The position numbers were made by a program, and so were the translations under genes. A stretch of DNA of 61,626 bases, taken from Candidatus Gastranaerophilales bacterium. Its GTDB lineage: Bacteria > Cyanobacteriota > Vampirovibrionia > Gastranaerophilales > Gastranaerophilaceae. The stretch lies in assembly GCA_944326485.1 (NCBI GenBank), contig CALVED010000011.1, forward strand, positions 1 through 61,626, read 5' to 3'. This document shows positions 7,199-16,291 of this stretch, piece after piece (position 1 is the stretch's first letter; the number at the start of each line of letters is the position of its first letter). The notes beneath the pieces are model-generated. The model had not been told where the DNA came from. It did not search any database and saw only the letters and a list, made by a program, of their open reading frames with translations.

Positions 7199-9220
7199 AT
7201 GAATAATATTTCATCTTTAATTACTGGTTTTAAATTATATTTAGAAGATTTAAGTGAGATTTCAAATAAACCTTATGCTGCTTCTGACTCCGATGTTAGT
7301 ATTTTCATGTATGCTAATGAATTTAAAAATTACTTATCTGATGAACTGGATATTGATCCTAAAATATTATCTATGAGTATTAATGATATTCTTGATATGG
7401 ATATCGAAAATGGTAAATTGGTTGATCCTGATGATGAGGAGGATGATGAAACTGTTTCTTCTGACCCTGATACTTCTCCTCAAACCTCTGAATCTACTGA
7501 TACACTACCTTCTGAAGATGATTCTACTTCGATTACTAATGATGAAAATTCATTATCTGATAGTGCTCAAATCCCACTAAATCAAGAAAATCAACAAAAC
7601 TCAATTGGTAATGATTCTGTTAGTGATTTATTAAATAACTTGTTTGTTGATGATACCTTTAAAAATATTATTGATTTAGATAAAAATGGCGAACTAAATG
7701 AAGAAGAAATCTACTCCTTCTTAGATGCTATTAAAGGTTTTGACGGCGATGATCAAAATATTTCCCTCGAAGATATTTTATCTGCTATTAAAACTATTAA
7801 AGACAATCTATTATCTTCTGATAATCAATTAGAAAATAATTTAGATGAAAATCAAGAAGTTGATGATCTACAAGAAGCTCAATCAGCTCCTTCTTCTTCC
7901 GCTGCTTCTGCTCCTTCCGGTGTATCCGGCTCCTCTGGTAGCTTTAGCCCTTCCGCTGTTTCTTCTTCTCAACAACAAGGTACTCAAGAAAAAACTCTTG
8001 ATAATATGTCTAAAGAAGAATTGAATTCTGAACTTAATTCTGCTCAAGCAGATCTATCTGATAAACAAAATACTTTATCTGCTATCTTAGACGGCTCTGA
8101 TTCCCAAATCGCTAAACTTCAACAAAATATTGATGATTCCTATGATACATATCTTGAACAACTTGAAAATGTTGATGAAGATTTAGCTGAACAAGTTGAT
8201 AATCTAAAAACTGATATTGATTCTAAAGAAGATGAAATCGATAATAAAGAACAAGAAATCTCTGATCAGGAATCTACTGTTAGTGACTCTGAAACAGCCT
8301 ACAATAATGCTGTCGCAACAAGAGAAACTCTTGAAAGCTCCCTTGATGCACTTAAATCTGCTGATACCTCTGATATGGACAGTGATAAAAAAGCTGAACT
8401 TGATTCTAAAATAGCTGAATTACAATCTAAAATCCAAGATGCTAAACAAGCTGAAGATGATGCTAAAACTGCTTGGGATGAAGCTGAAGATAAACTTAAA
8501 CAATTAAATGATGAAAAAGATTCTCTTCAAGCTGATCTTGATGAACTTAATGAACAAATGACTGCTCTTGAAGAAGAAATTACTCAAAAATATCCTGAAA
8601 TTCAACAATATCTCGATGCTTACAATACCGCTAAAGATGAATATGACTCCTATAAACAAGAAGCTATCTCTAACGCTAAAGCTGATATTCAGGAATCTCA
8701 AAACTATGTTAATGAAGTCCAAACAGCTATTAACAATTTTGATAATAAAGAAACTATTAAAGAATACTGCTTCAATGACTTTGGAGAAGACATTATAGAA
8801 TTTGCTTCTTCATTTATAGGAAACAATGAAGGAGATGGAAGTGCAGATAAATTTTTAGGAGGAGAAAACTCTTCTGAAATACCCTGGTGTGCAGCTTTCG
8901 TTGAATATGTAATGGAAAATTTCGGAGATTATGAAGATGTTCCAGATTGGTATAAAAATATAGAGAATAAATGGTGGTGTCCAAATATATATCAAGCCGC
9001 AAGTGATGCAGGTGCTATAATTAATGGAAATGAAGTACAAACAGGAGATATTGTACTCTTTGATTGGGATGGCGATGGCGTAAAAGATCATATAGGAATT
9101 GTTAAAGTCGCAGAAAACGGTCAAGTTATAACCATTGAAGGTAATACTTCTAATCAAGTTGCAGAAAAATCTTACGATATTAACGATAGCAGATTAACTT
9201 TCTGTAAAGTTGTTTCATAA
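7199..9220 (+). CDS. EF-hand / coiled-coil / CHAP-domain protein 1
   Basis: A 673-residue modular protein. It has an N-terminal domain (1-75) shared with the next gene and an acidic Ser/Thr-rich linker. Two EF-hand-like loops follow ('DLDKNGELNEEE' near 160 and 'FDGDDQNISLED' near 181), then a Gly/Ser hinge, a long coiled coil (about 265-510) and a C-terminal CHAP domain. The CHAP catalytic Cys is in 'PWCAAFV' (~564), the His in 'DHIGIV' (~630), and 'IEGNTS' follows. CHAP domains cleave peptidoglycan amide bonds. No signal peptide is visible, so the export route is unclear. Codons up to about 8724 are T/C-rich (TCT, ACT, GCT) and then switch to the A-rich style of the neighbourhood. Ribosome site CGAGG lies 10 nt upstream. 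Confidence 0.8.
   Translation: MNNISSLITGFKLYLEDLSEISNKPYAASDSDVSIFMYANEFKNYLSDELDIDPKILSMSINDILDMDIENGKLVDPDDEEDDETVSSDPDTSPQTSESTDTLPSEDDSTSITNDENSLSDSAQIPLNQENQQNSIGNDSVSDLLNNLFVDDTFKNIIDLDKNGELNEEEIYSFLDAIKGFDGDDQNISLEDILSAIKTIKDNLLSSDNQLENNLDENQEVDDLQEAQSAPSSSAASAPSGVSGSSGSFSPSAVSSSQQQGTQEKTLDNMSKEELNSELNSAQADLSDKQNTLSAILDGSDSQIAKLQQNIDDSYDTYLEQLENVDEDLAEQVDNLKTDIDSKEDEIDNKEQEISDQESTVSDSETAYNNAVATRETLESSLDALKSADTSDMDSDKKAELDSKIAELQSKIQDAKQAEDDAKTAWDEAEDKLKQLNDEKDSLQADLDELNEQMTALEEEITQKYPEIQQYLDAYNTAKDEYDSYKQEAISNAKADIQESQNYVNEVQTAINNFDNKETIKEYCFNDFGEDIIEFASSFIGNNEGDGSADKFLGGENSSEIPWCAAFVEYVMENFGDYEDVPDWYKNIENKWWCPNIYQAASDAGAIINGNEVQTGDIVLFDWDGDGVKDHIGIVKVAENGQVITIEGNTSNQVAEKSYDINDSRLTFCKVVS
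7986..8724 (+). repeat. 739-bp direct repeat, copy A (gene-conversion tract)
   Basis: Read by eye this segment matches 10117-10855 at every base except position 8692 (G here, A at 10823). It encodes the coiled coil of both CHAP proteins. The offset is 2131 bp. Sequence outside the tract is clearly diverged on both sides. Confidence 0.92.
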
Positions 9221-9341
9221 TCAATAATAATTATTTTTTATTGTCATAATATTAACATATTGTTACATTCTAGAATAAAATAGCTAAATAAAATATAAAC
9301 AATGCCGATTATATAAAATGTATGGAAAAAAAGGTATTGTT

Positions 9342-11342
9342 ATGAATTTTGAAGCACTAAAAGTAGGGTTTAAAAGTTACCTTGAAGAAATAAGTGAAAT
9401 AAGTAATAAAACTTATAGTACAGAAAACGCAGACATTAGTATTTTTATGTATGCAGATGAGTTTAAAAACTATTTGTCTGATGAATTAAATTGTGATTCT
9501 TCAATATTTTCAAAAAGTATCAATGAAATACTTGATATGGAAATAGTTAATGGTAAACTAGTTGCTCCTGAAGAAAATTCTAATAACCTTACTGAAGAAA
9601 ATTCAGGAGATAATATAATACAACCCGGAAATGACAATAATTCTACAAACCAAACACAAAATACAACTACAGAAGAAAATGCACAACCGCTTCCTAGCGA
9701 AAATGGAGTAATGCCAGAAGAAGGAAGCGAGACAAAAATAGAAGATCCTAATATAATAACAAATATTTTGAATGATTTACTACAAGACAAAACATTTAAA
9801 GATACTGTAGACAGAGACCAAGACGGTAATATAACAGAAGAAGAATTATCAGGATTTTTAGATGTAATAAAAAACTATGATAAAAATGGAGAAAATATTT
9901 CGCTTGAAGATATTATCTCGGCAGTAAAAGATATACAAGATGGTGTATTTGTATATGCAACAGATGAAGAAATAGAAGAAGAAATAGGACCAACTCCTCA
10001 AGCAGATGCAGCAGGAATTAGCGGTTCAGGAAGTACAGGCGGGGCATCCGGAAGTAGTGGCTCTTTTTCTGTTCCTTCAACATATAGCGCAGCTCAAAAG
10101 AAGGTTAGCGGAACAGAAGAAAAAACTCTTGATAATATGTCTAAAGAAGAATTGAATTCTGAACTTAATTCTGCTCAAGCAGATCTATCTGATAAACAAA
10201 ATACTTTATCTGCTATCTTAGACGGCTCTGATTCCCAAATCGCTAAACTTCAACAAAATATTGATGATTCCTATGATACATATCTTGAACAACTTGAAAA
10301 TGTTGATGAAGATTTAGCTGAACAAGTTGATAATCTAAAAACTGATATTGATTCTAAAGAAGATGAAATCGATAATAAAGAACAAGAAATCTCTGATCAG
10401 GAATCTACTGTTAGTGACTCTGAAACAGCCTACAATAATGCTGTCGCAACAAGAGAAACTCTTGAAAGCTCCCTTGATGCACTTAAATCTGCTGATACCT
10501 CTGATATGGACAGTGATAAAAAAGCTGAACTTGATTCTAAAATAGCTGAATTACAATCTAAAATCCAAGATGCTAAACAAGCTGAAGATGATGCTAAAAC
10601 TGCTTGGGATGAAGCTGAAGATAAACTTAAACAATTAAATGATGAAAAAGATTCTCTTCAAGCTGATCTTGATGAACTTAATGAACAAATGACTGCTCTT
10701 GAAGAAGAAATTACTCAAAAATATCCTGAAATTCAACAATATCTCGATGCTTACAATACCGCTAAAGATGAATATGACTCCTATAAACAAGAAGCTATCT
10801 CTAACGCTAAAGCTGATATTCAAGAATCTCAAAACTATGTTAATGAAGTCCAAACCGCAATAACTAATTTCAATAACAAAGAAGACACAAAAGAATACTG
10901 TATGTCAGGAGATTTAGGTGATGAAGTACTTGAACTGGCATATAGTATGCTTGGATATTCTGAAGGACAAGTAGAAGGTGAATGTGGTTATAATCTACCA
11001 GATGGGCTATGGTGTGCAGCATTTGTTAAATATGTATTATCAGAGACATATGGAGATGAATTACCGGAATGGTATACAAATTGCAATTATAATTCTTGTT
11101 CAGAAGTATTAGCCGCAGCAAATAACAATGGCTGTGCCTTTACAGATGCAAATGATGCAAAACCCGGAGATTTAATTATTTTCAATACAAATAGAGGAAC
11201 AGCAAGACATATTGGTATCGTTGTTTCTGTAGAAAATGGGGTAATTAAAACCATTGAAGGTAATACAAGCAGCCAAGTTGGAGAAAGAACATACGAAGTT
11301 GGTTCTTCTAAGGTTAACTCTTTTGTCAGAGTTACAGAATAA
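9342..11342 (+). CDS. EF-hand / coiled-coil / CHAP-domain protein 2
   Basis: A 666-residue paralogue of the preceding gene with the same order of parts: conserved N-terminal domain ('FKSYLEEISEISNKTY'), acidic linker, EF-hand loops ('DRDQDGNITEEE' near 157 and 'YDKNGENISLED'), Gly/Ser hinge, coiled coil and CHAP domain. The CHAP Cys is in 'LWCAAFV' (~557) and the His in 'RHIGIV' (~622). The ATG at 9342 is chosen over 9318 because AAAGG lies 7 nt before it and the N-terminus then aligns with protein 1. Only the coiled-coil part is T/C-rich; both flanks use A-rich codons, so the middle looks imported from gene 1. No signal peptide is seen. Confidence 0.8.
   Translation: MNFEALKVGFKSYLEEISEISNKTYSTENADISIFMYADEFKNYLSDELNCDSSIFSKSINEILDMEIVNGKLVAPEENSNNLTEENSGDNIIQPGNDNNSTNQTQNTTTEENAQPLPSENGVMPEEGSETKIEDPNIITNILNDLLQDKTFKDTVDRDQDGNITEEELSGFLDVIKNYDKNGENISLEDIISAVKDIQDGVFVYATDEEIEEEIGPTPQADAAGISGSGSTGGASGSSGSFSVPSTYSAAQKKVSGTEEKTLDNMSKEELNSELNSAQADLSDKQNTLSAILDGSDSQIAKLQQNIDDSYDTYLEQLENVDEDLAEQVDNLKTDIDSKEDEIDNKEQEISDQESTVSDSETAYNNAVATRETLESSLDALKSADTSDMDSDKKAELDSKIAELQSKIQDAKQAEDDAKTAWDEAEDKLKQLNDEKDSLQADLDELNEQMTALEEEITQKYPEIQQYLDAYNTAKDEYDSYKQEAISNAKADIQESQNYVNEVQTAITNFNNKEDTKEYCMSGDLGDEVLELAYSMLGYSEGQVEGECGYNLPDGLWCAAFVKYVLSETYGDELPEWYTNCNYNSCSEVLAAANNNGCAFTDANDAKPGDLIIFNTNRGTARHIGIVVSVENGVIKTIEGNTSSQVGERTYEVGSSKVNSFVRVTE
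10117..10855 (+). repeat. 739-bp direct repeat, copy B (gene-conversion tract)
   Basis: Second copy of the segment at 7986-8724, differing at one base by eye. It lies inside the second CHAP gene, and its codon style contrasts with the flanks of that gene, so this is the probable recipient. Confidence 0.92.
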
Positions 11343-11343
11343 A

Positions 11344-11378
11344 AAAAAGGCTTACCAAATGGTAAGCCTTTTTTTTAT
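11344..11378. terminator. bidirectional intrinsic terminator
   Basis: The stem AAAGGCTTACC/GGTAAGCCTTT with a 3-nt loop has A runs on one side and T runs on the other, between convergent genes (CHAP protein 2 and pckA). Confidence 0.92.
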
Positions 11379-11382
11379 CTAA

Positions 11383-12981
11383 TTATACACCTGCTTTTAC
11401 TCTAGGGCCTGCATTTACTATAGCAGAAGGCATATTTGGATATTTAGCAGCAAAGTTATCTACAAACATTTGTGCTAATTTATTAGCTGTTTGATCATAA
11501 GCTGCTTTATCTGACCACATACCTCTTGCATCAAGCATTTCATTTGGAACACCAGGACAAGAAGTAGGATAATCAACATTAAATACATCATGATGCTTAA
11601 ATTCAACATTATCAAATGAACCATTTAATGCTGCACTAACCATAGCACGAGTATATGATAACTTCATACGTTTAGCTCCAGAAGAAGCACTTCCGCCAGC
11701 CCAACCGGTATTAACTAAATAAACTTTAGTACCATACTTATCTAATTTTTCACCAAGCATTTGAGCATATACAGAAGCATCCATTGGCATAAATGGCTCA
11801 CCGAATAAAGTAGAGAATGTTGGTTGAGGCTCTGTAACACCACGTTCAGTACCTGCTAATTTTGAAGTAAATCCTGTTACAAAGTGATACATAGCAGCAT
11901 TTTTATCCAATCTTGAAATTGGAGGTAAAACACCAAATGCATCAGCAGTTAAGAATACAACAACTTTAGGTATTCCGCCTTTGCTTGGAACTTGTGCATT
12001 ATTAATATAATCTATTGGATAACCAACACGAGTATTTTCAGTTAAAGAACCATCATTAAAATCAAATTCTCTTGTATTTTCATCCATTATAACATTTTCA
12101 ACTAAAGAACCAAATTTAATTGCATTATAAATATCTGGCTCATGTTCTGCTGAAAGGTTAATACATTTTGCATAACAACCACCTTCAAAGTTAAATATAC
12201 CATCTGGTGACCAACCATGCTCGTCATCACCAATTAATTTTCTTGAAGGATCAGCAGATAAAGTAGTTTTACCAGTTCCTGATAAACCGAAGAATACAGC
12301 TGTTTCACCAGTTTGAGGATCCATATTTGCACTACAATGCATTGGAAGAACATTTTTCTTTGTCATAATGTAGTTCATTGTAGCAAATACAGATTTTTTA
12401 ATTTCTCCTGCATATTGAGAACCACAAATTATAATTACATGTTCTTCATAATCAATTGCAATACAAGCTTCAGAATTTACACCATCTATTTCAGGGTCGC
12501 ATTTAAAACCGGGAGCGCAAAGAATTGTATAATCCGGTTCACCGTATGATGCTAATTCTTCTTGAGTTGGTCTGATTAATAATTGATGAATAAATAAATT
12601 TTGGCTTGCTAATTCATTTATTACACGGAACTTTTGTGTATATTTTTTATCAGCACCAGCAAAACCATCAAAAATAAATATTTCACGACCTTGTAAATAA
12701 GCAGCTATTTTACCTTTTATAGCGTCAAATTTTTCTTTAGAAATAGGTCTATTAACTTTACCCCAAGCAATTTCATTGTGAACACCATCAGTATCAACAA
12801 TAAATTTGTCCTTAGGTGAACGACCAGTATATTTACCAGTTGTAACAACTAAAGCACCGGTAGAAGATAATTTTCCTTCACCTCTACGAAGAGCAGCTTC
12901 AGTTAATTGGGCAGGTGATAAATTACGATGAACTTCTTTAGTACCTATAATTCCAAATTTTTCGATTCCATATGTTTCCAT
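11383..12981 (-). CDS. pckA: phosphoenolpyruvate carboxykinase (ATP)
   Basis: A 532-residue cytosolic enzyme, the usual length of ATP-dependent PckA. 'GLSGTGKTTLS' near residues 230-240 is the kinase-1a phosphate loop and 'IGDDEHGW' follows as the metal site. 'TGKYTGRSPKDKFIV' lies near the N-terminus. It interconverts oxaloacetate plus ATP with PEP plus ADP plus CO2. In fermenters it often runs toward oxaloacetate and makes ATP. Ribosome site AAGGAG is 6 nt before the ATG. It lies downstream of oadB with its own -10, so it is probably co-expressed with the decarboxylase but can be transcribed alone. Confidence 0.97.
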   Translation of the reverse strand: METYGIEKFGIIGTKEVHRNLSPAQLTEAALRRGEGKLSSTGALVVTTGKYTGRSPKDKFIVDTDGVHNEIAWGKVNRPISKEKFDAIKGKIAAYLQGREIFIFDGFAGADKKYTQKFRVINELASQNLFIHQLLIRPTQEELASYGEPDYTILCAPGFKCDPEIDGVNSEACIAIDYEEHVIIICGSQYAGEIKKSVFATMNYIMTKKNVLPMHCSANMDPQTGETAVFFGLSGTGKTTLSADPSRKLIGDDEHGWSPDGIFNFEGGCYAKCINLSAEHEPDIYNAIKFGSLVENVIMDENTREFDFNDGSLTENTRVGYPIDYINNAQVPSKGGIPKVVVFLTADAFGVLPPISRLDKNAAMYHFVTGFTSKLAGTERGVTEPQPTFSTLFGEPFMPMDASVYAQMLGEKLDKYGTKVYLVNTGWAGGSASSGAKRMKLSYTRAMVSAALNGSFDNVEFKHHDVFNVDYPTSCPGVPNEMLDARGMWSDKAAYDQTANKLAQMFVDNFAAKYPNMPSAIVNAGPRVKAGV

Positions 12982-13016
12982 ATTTTTCTCCTTCTTATTC
13001 GTAAAATTTCAGTAAT

Positions 13017-13022
13017 ATTATA
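13017..13022 (-). promoter_or_regulatory. candidate -10 box for pckA
   Basis: On the minus strand TATAAT lies 35 nt upstream of the pckA ATG in the 67-bp gap after oadB. The -35 is weak. Confidence 0.45.
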
Positions 13023-13048
13023 ATCGAAACAAAAATATTAATACATCA

Positions 13049-14224
13049 TTAGTGAGGTATTAAAGATAATAAGACACCAGCAGCAACAGCACTACCAATA
13101 ACACCTGCTACATTTGGTCCCATAGCGTGCATCAATAAATAATTTTGTGGATTATATTCTAAACCAACTTTATTAGATACACGAGCTGCCATAGGAACTG
13201 CGGAAACACCTGCAGAACCTATTAATGGATTTATTTTTTCTTTTATAAATAAATTCATAATTTTTGCCATTATTACACCACCTGCGGTAGCTAGAGAGAA
13301 TGCAATAATACCAAGTATTAATATAAATAATGTTTGAGGTGTAAGGAATTGATCAGCAGATAATTTTGATCCAACAGAAAGTCCCAAGAAAATAGTAACT
13401 ATATTAATAAGAGCATTTTGCATAGTATCTGATAATCTATCAGTAACACCACATTCTTTACATAAATTACCAAAAGTTAAAGCCCCTACTAAAGGACAAG
13501 CATCTGGTAAGAATATTGCACATAATACTAATACTGCAATAGGAAATACAATTTTTTCTCTTTTAGAAACTTCTCTTAACTGTTTCATCTCTATTTTACG
13601 TTCAGCTTCAGTTGTTAAAAGTTTCATAATAGGCGGTTGAATAACAGGAACAAGTGCCATATAAGAATATGCTGCAACAGCGATTGCTCCCAATAGTTCA
13701 GGCGCTAATTTTGTTGTAACGAAAATAGAAGTAGGACCATCAGCGCCGCCTATAATACCTATTGCACCTGCTTGCGGAAGGGTAAATCCAAAACAAACAA
13801 GAGCCATAAGTAATGCACCAAATATACCAAATTGAGCAGCACCACCTAATAATAAAGTCTTAGGATTTGCTATTAAAGGACCAAAATCTGTCATAGCACC
13901 AACACCCATAAAGATAATTAAAGGGAATAATCCTTTATGAATACCGGCTTCATAAACTATACCTAAAAATCCGTTTGGTCCTGCCATATCACAAACAGGA
14001 ATATTTGATAATAAACCACCAAAAGCAATTGGTACCAACAACAATGGTTCAAATTGTTTCTTTATACCCAACCAAAGTAAAAATAAACAAACTAATATCA
14101 TAATTGGTGAACCAAATTGATGCATAAATTGTTCAGCACCGCACAAATTTGGATCAGCTGGTTTGATAAAGTTCATTATACCGGTTGACATCCATAGATT
14201 TTGTAAACCTTCAACTAATTGCAT
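13049..14224 (-). CDS. oadB: Na+-transporting oxaloacetate decarboxylase, beta subunit
   Basis: A 391-residue integral membrane carboxybiotin decarboxylase with about ten hydrophobic segments. '[15 protein letters not shown]' and '[14 protein letters not shown]' contain the conserved Asp/Ser residues of the OadB/GcdB/MmdB family that bind Na+ and couple decarboxylation to its export. The C-terminal '[13 protein letters not shown]' is also typical. It lies 9 nt after oadA in the birA-oadG-oadA-oadB order. Substrate is inferred from the alpha subunit; methylmalonyl- or glutaconyl-CoA decarboxylase betas look alike. Confidence 0.92.
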   Translation of the reverse strand: MQLVEGLQNLWMSTGIMNFIKPADPNLCGAEQFMHQFGSPIMILVCLFLLWLGIKKQFEPLLLVPIAFGGLLSNIPVCDMAGPNGFLGIVYEAGIHKGLFPLIIFMGVGAMTDFGPLIANPKTLLLGGAAQFGIFGALLMALVCFGFTLPQAGAIGIIGGADGPTSIFVTTKLAPELLGAIAVAAYSYMALVPVIQPPIMKLLTTEAERKIEMKQLREVSKREKIVFPIAVLVLCAIFLPDACPLVGALTFGNLCKECGVTDRLSDTMQNALINIVTIFLGLSVGSKLSADQFLTPQTLFILILGIIAFSLATAGGVIMAKIMNLFIKEKINPLIGSAGVSAVPMAARVSNKVGLEYNPQNYLLMHAMGPNVAGVIGSAVAAGVLLSLIPH

Positions 14225-14233
14225 TTTTACCTC

Positions 14234-16033
14234 CTAACCTACTGTTACCATTGTTTGACCGGTTTGTACTTTATCACCTTGAGCAACAGACATACCGCTC
14301 ACAACACCGCTAACAGGTGATTTAATAGGTGTTTCCATTTTCATAGCTTCTATAACAAGAAGTTCTTCATTTTCTTCAACACTGTCGCCAACATTTTTTA
14401 ATATTCTTAAAACACTACCCGGCACTGGTGCTTTTACTTCAGTACCTTCTCCAGCTGATTTTGAAGAAGAAGTTTCTTCTATTCCATCTTTTACATCAAC
14501 ACTGTATTCTTTACCATTAACTATAGCTTTACCATTTTCAAGTTTTACTGCATACTTTTTACCATTAACTGTTACAGTACAACCTTCACTATTTGAACAA
14601 GTAACAGCAGCTTCTTGAGCTTTAGCAGGCTCATTTTTTCTTACACCGATTGTGCCTTTTCCTTGTAAGAACATAATACCTTTTTCCTTACAAGCAGCTG
14701 CAATGAATATATTTTCTTCCGTTTGTTCCAAATTAGCATCTGCTAACATTTTCTTAGCAGCTTCAATTCCTTTTGAAGGATCTTTATCATTAAGATCCAG
14801 AACTGTTTCTGTAGTCGGTTGAAGTCCTAACTGTTCAGAAGCTTCTTTTATTACTTCCGGATCTGGTTCACATGGAGTTTTACCAAAGTAACCAAGAACC
14901 ATTTTTCCGTAACCTTCAGTAATTTTCTTCCAAGCACCAAACATAACGTTTGCATAAGCTTGTTGGAAGTAGAATTGAGAAACAGGAGTAACAGAAGTAG
15001 CAAATCCGCCCTTTTCAACAACTTCTTTCATAGCTGCAACAACTTCAGGGAATCTATCCATTGTTCCATTATCTCTCATCATTTGAGTATTAGCGGTTAA
15101 TGCACCACCAGGCAATGGAGAAGATATAATTACAGGATTTACAGCTAAGGCTTCAGGCGGTAAGAAATAATCTTTCATACATTCTTTAAATATTTCTTCT
15201 GTTTCAAGAATTTTTTCTATATCAACACCAAGATCATATTCAGTACCTTTTAAAGCATGCCACATAGAAACGATATCAGGTTGAGCAGTACCACCAGATA
15301 CAGGTTTCATTGATAAATCTATACCATCAGCACCACCATCTAAAGCTGCTCTATATGCTAACAAGCCAGTACCAGCTGTTTCATGAGAATGGAATCTGAT
15401 ATGAGCATCAGATCCTAAAATTTCTCTTGTTCTTTTAATTGTTTCATAAACTTTTTGAGGAGCAGATGTACCGGAAGCATCTTTGAATGCTAAAGAAGTA
15501 AAAGGAATACCGGCATCTAGAATAGAACGCAATACCCTTTCATAAAATGCAACATCATGAGCACCTTTGCATCCAATAGGAAGTTCCATCATTGTAATTG
15601 TAACTTCATGGTTTAATCCATTATCAACAATACATTGTCCTGAGTATATTAAATTATTAACATCATTCAATGCATCGAAGTTTCTAATAGTAGTCATACC
15701 GTGTTTTTTAAACATTTTTGCATGAAGATTGATAATATCACGAGGTTGAGAATCCAAACCAACAACATTAACTCCTCTTGCTAAAGTTTGTAAATTAATA
15801 TCAGGACCAACTGTTTTCCTAATTGTGTCCATCATATCAAAAGCATTTTCGTTACAATAGAATATTGGAGACTGAAATCTTGCACCGCCACCAACTTCAA
15901 AATGTTTCAAACCTGCTGCAACAGCTGCTTCAAGCGCAGGTAAAAAATCTTTTGTGAATACTCTTGCACCATATACAGACTGAAATCCATCTCTGAAAGA
16001 AGTATCCATAACTTTAATTTGTTTTTTTGCCAT
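14234..16033 (-). CDS. oadA: oxaloacetate decarboxylase alpha subunit (carboxyltransferase plus biotin carrier)
   Basis: A 599-residue protein. The N-terminal TIM-barrel carboxyltransferase begins 'DTSFRDGFQS' (residues 10-19). 'FKDASGT' holds the active Lys, and 'IRFHSHETAGTG' carries the metal-binding His-x-His. A conserved carboxylase domain and a flexible linker follow. The biotinyl domain has 'EAMKMETPI', with the biotinylated Lys near 565. It moves CO2 from oxaloacetate to biotin; OadB then releases it and pumps Na+. The start differs from the usual D-T-T-L-R-D-A-H-Q, so it belongs to a divergent branch. Confidence 0.9.
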   Translation of the reverse strand: MAKKQIKVMDTSFRDGFQSVYGARVFTKDFLPALEAAVAAGLKHFEVGGGARFQSPIFYCNENAFDMMDTIRKTVGPDINLQTLARGVNVVGLDSQPRDIINLHAKMFKKHGMTTIRNFDALNDVNNLIYSGQCIVDNGLNHEVTITMMELPIGCKGAHDVAFYERVLRSILDAGIPFTSLAFKDASGTSAPQKVYETIKRTREILGSDAHIRFHSHETAGTGLLAYRAALDGGADGIDLSMKPVSGGTAQPDIVSMWHALKGTEYDLGVDIEKILETEEIFKECMKDYFLPPEALAVNPVIISSPLPGGALTANTQMMRDNGTMDRFPEVVAAMKEVVEKGGFATSVTPVSQFYFQQAYANVMFGAWKKITEGYGKMVLGYFGKTPCEPDPEVIKEASEQLGLQPTTETVLDLNDKDPSKGIEAAKKMLADANLEQTEENIFIAAACKEKGIMFLQGKGTIGVRKNEPAKAQEAAVTCSNSEGCTVTVNGKKYAVKLENGKAIVNGKEYSVDVKDGIEETSSSKSAGEGTEVKAPVPGSVLRILKNVGDSVEENEELLVIEAMKMETPIKSPVSGVVSGMSVAQGDKVQTGQTMVTVG

Positions 16034-16072
16034 TTTCTTTCCCTCTTTATAACTTATACCCTAACTATCTGT

Positions 16073-16291
16073 TTACTTTTTCATTTTTGCAGCTGCAATA
16101 GCAATTGCAATTTCAGAATCATTACAAACTGTTTTTACAGCATTTACAACAGCATTTGTTTCTTCCGGAAATATTTTGCACAATAGTGCAATAACTTTTC
16201 CTAAACAAAAAACAACGGCCCATAAGATTATAAGGAAGAAGAAAACTGTTCCCATTCCTACTGCCATTGTTGCTAAACCTTCATTTAACAT
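16073..16291 (-). CDS. oadG: oxaloacetate decarboxylase gamma-type subunit
   Basis: A 72-residue protein with one N-terminal membrane helix ('GTVFFFLIILWAVVFCLG') and a short soluble tail, as in OadG subunits that hold the alpha-beta complex together. Its ATG overlaps the stop of birA by 7 nt (ATGTTAA), so the two are translationally coupled, and oadA follows after 39 nt. The family is short and variable, and the call leans on position as much as on sequence. Confidence 0.8.
   Translation of the reverse strand: MLNEGLATMAVGMGTVFFFLIILWAVVFCLGKVIALLCKIFPEETNAVVNAVKTVCNDSEIAIAIAAAKMKK

Noticed and set aside
7986-10855. Insertion sequence explaining the 739-bp repeats
   Set aside because: The repeated segment is an internal, in-frame coiled-coil coding region with no transposase and no terminal repeats.
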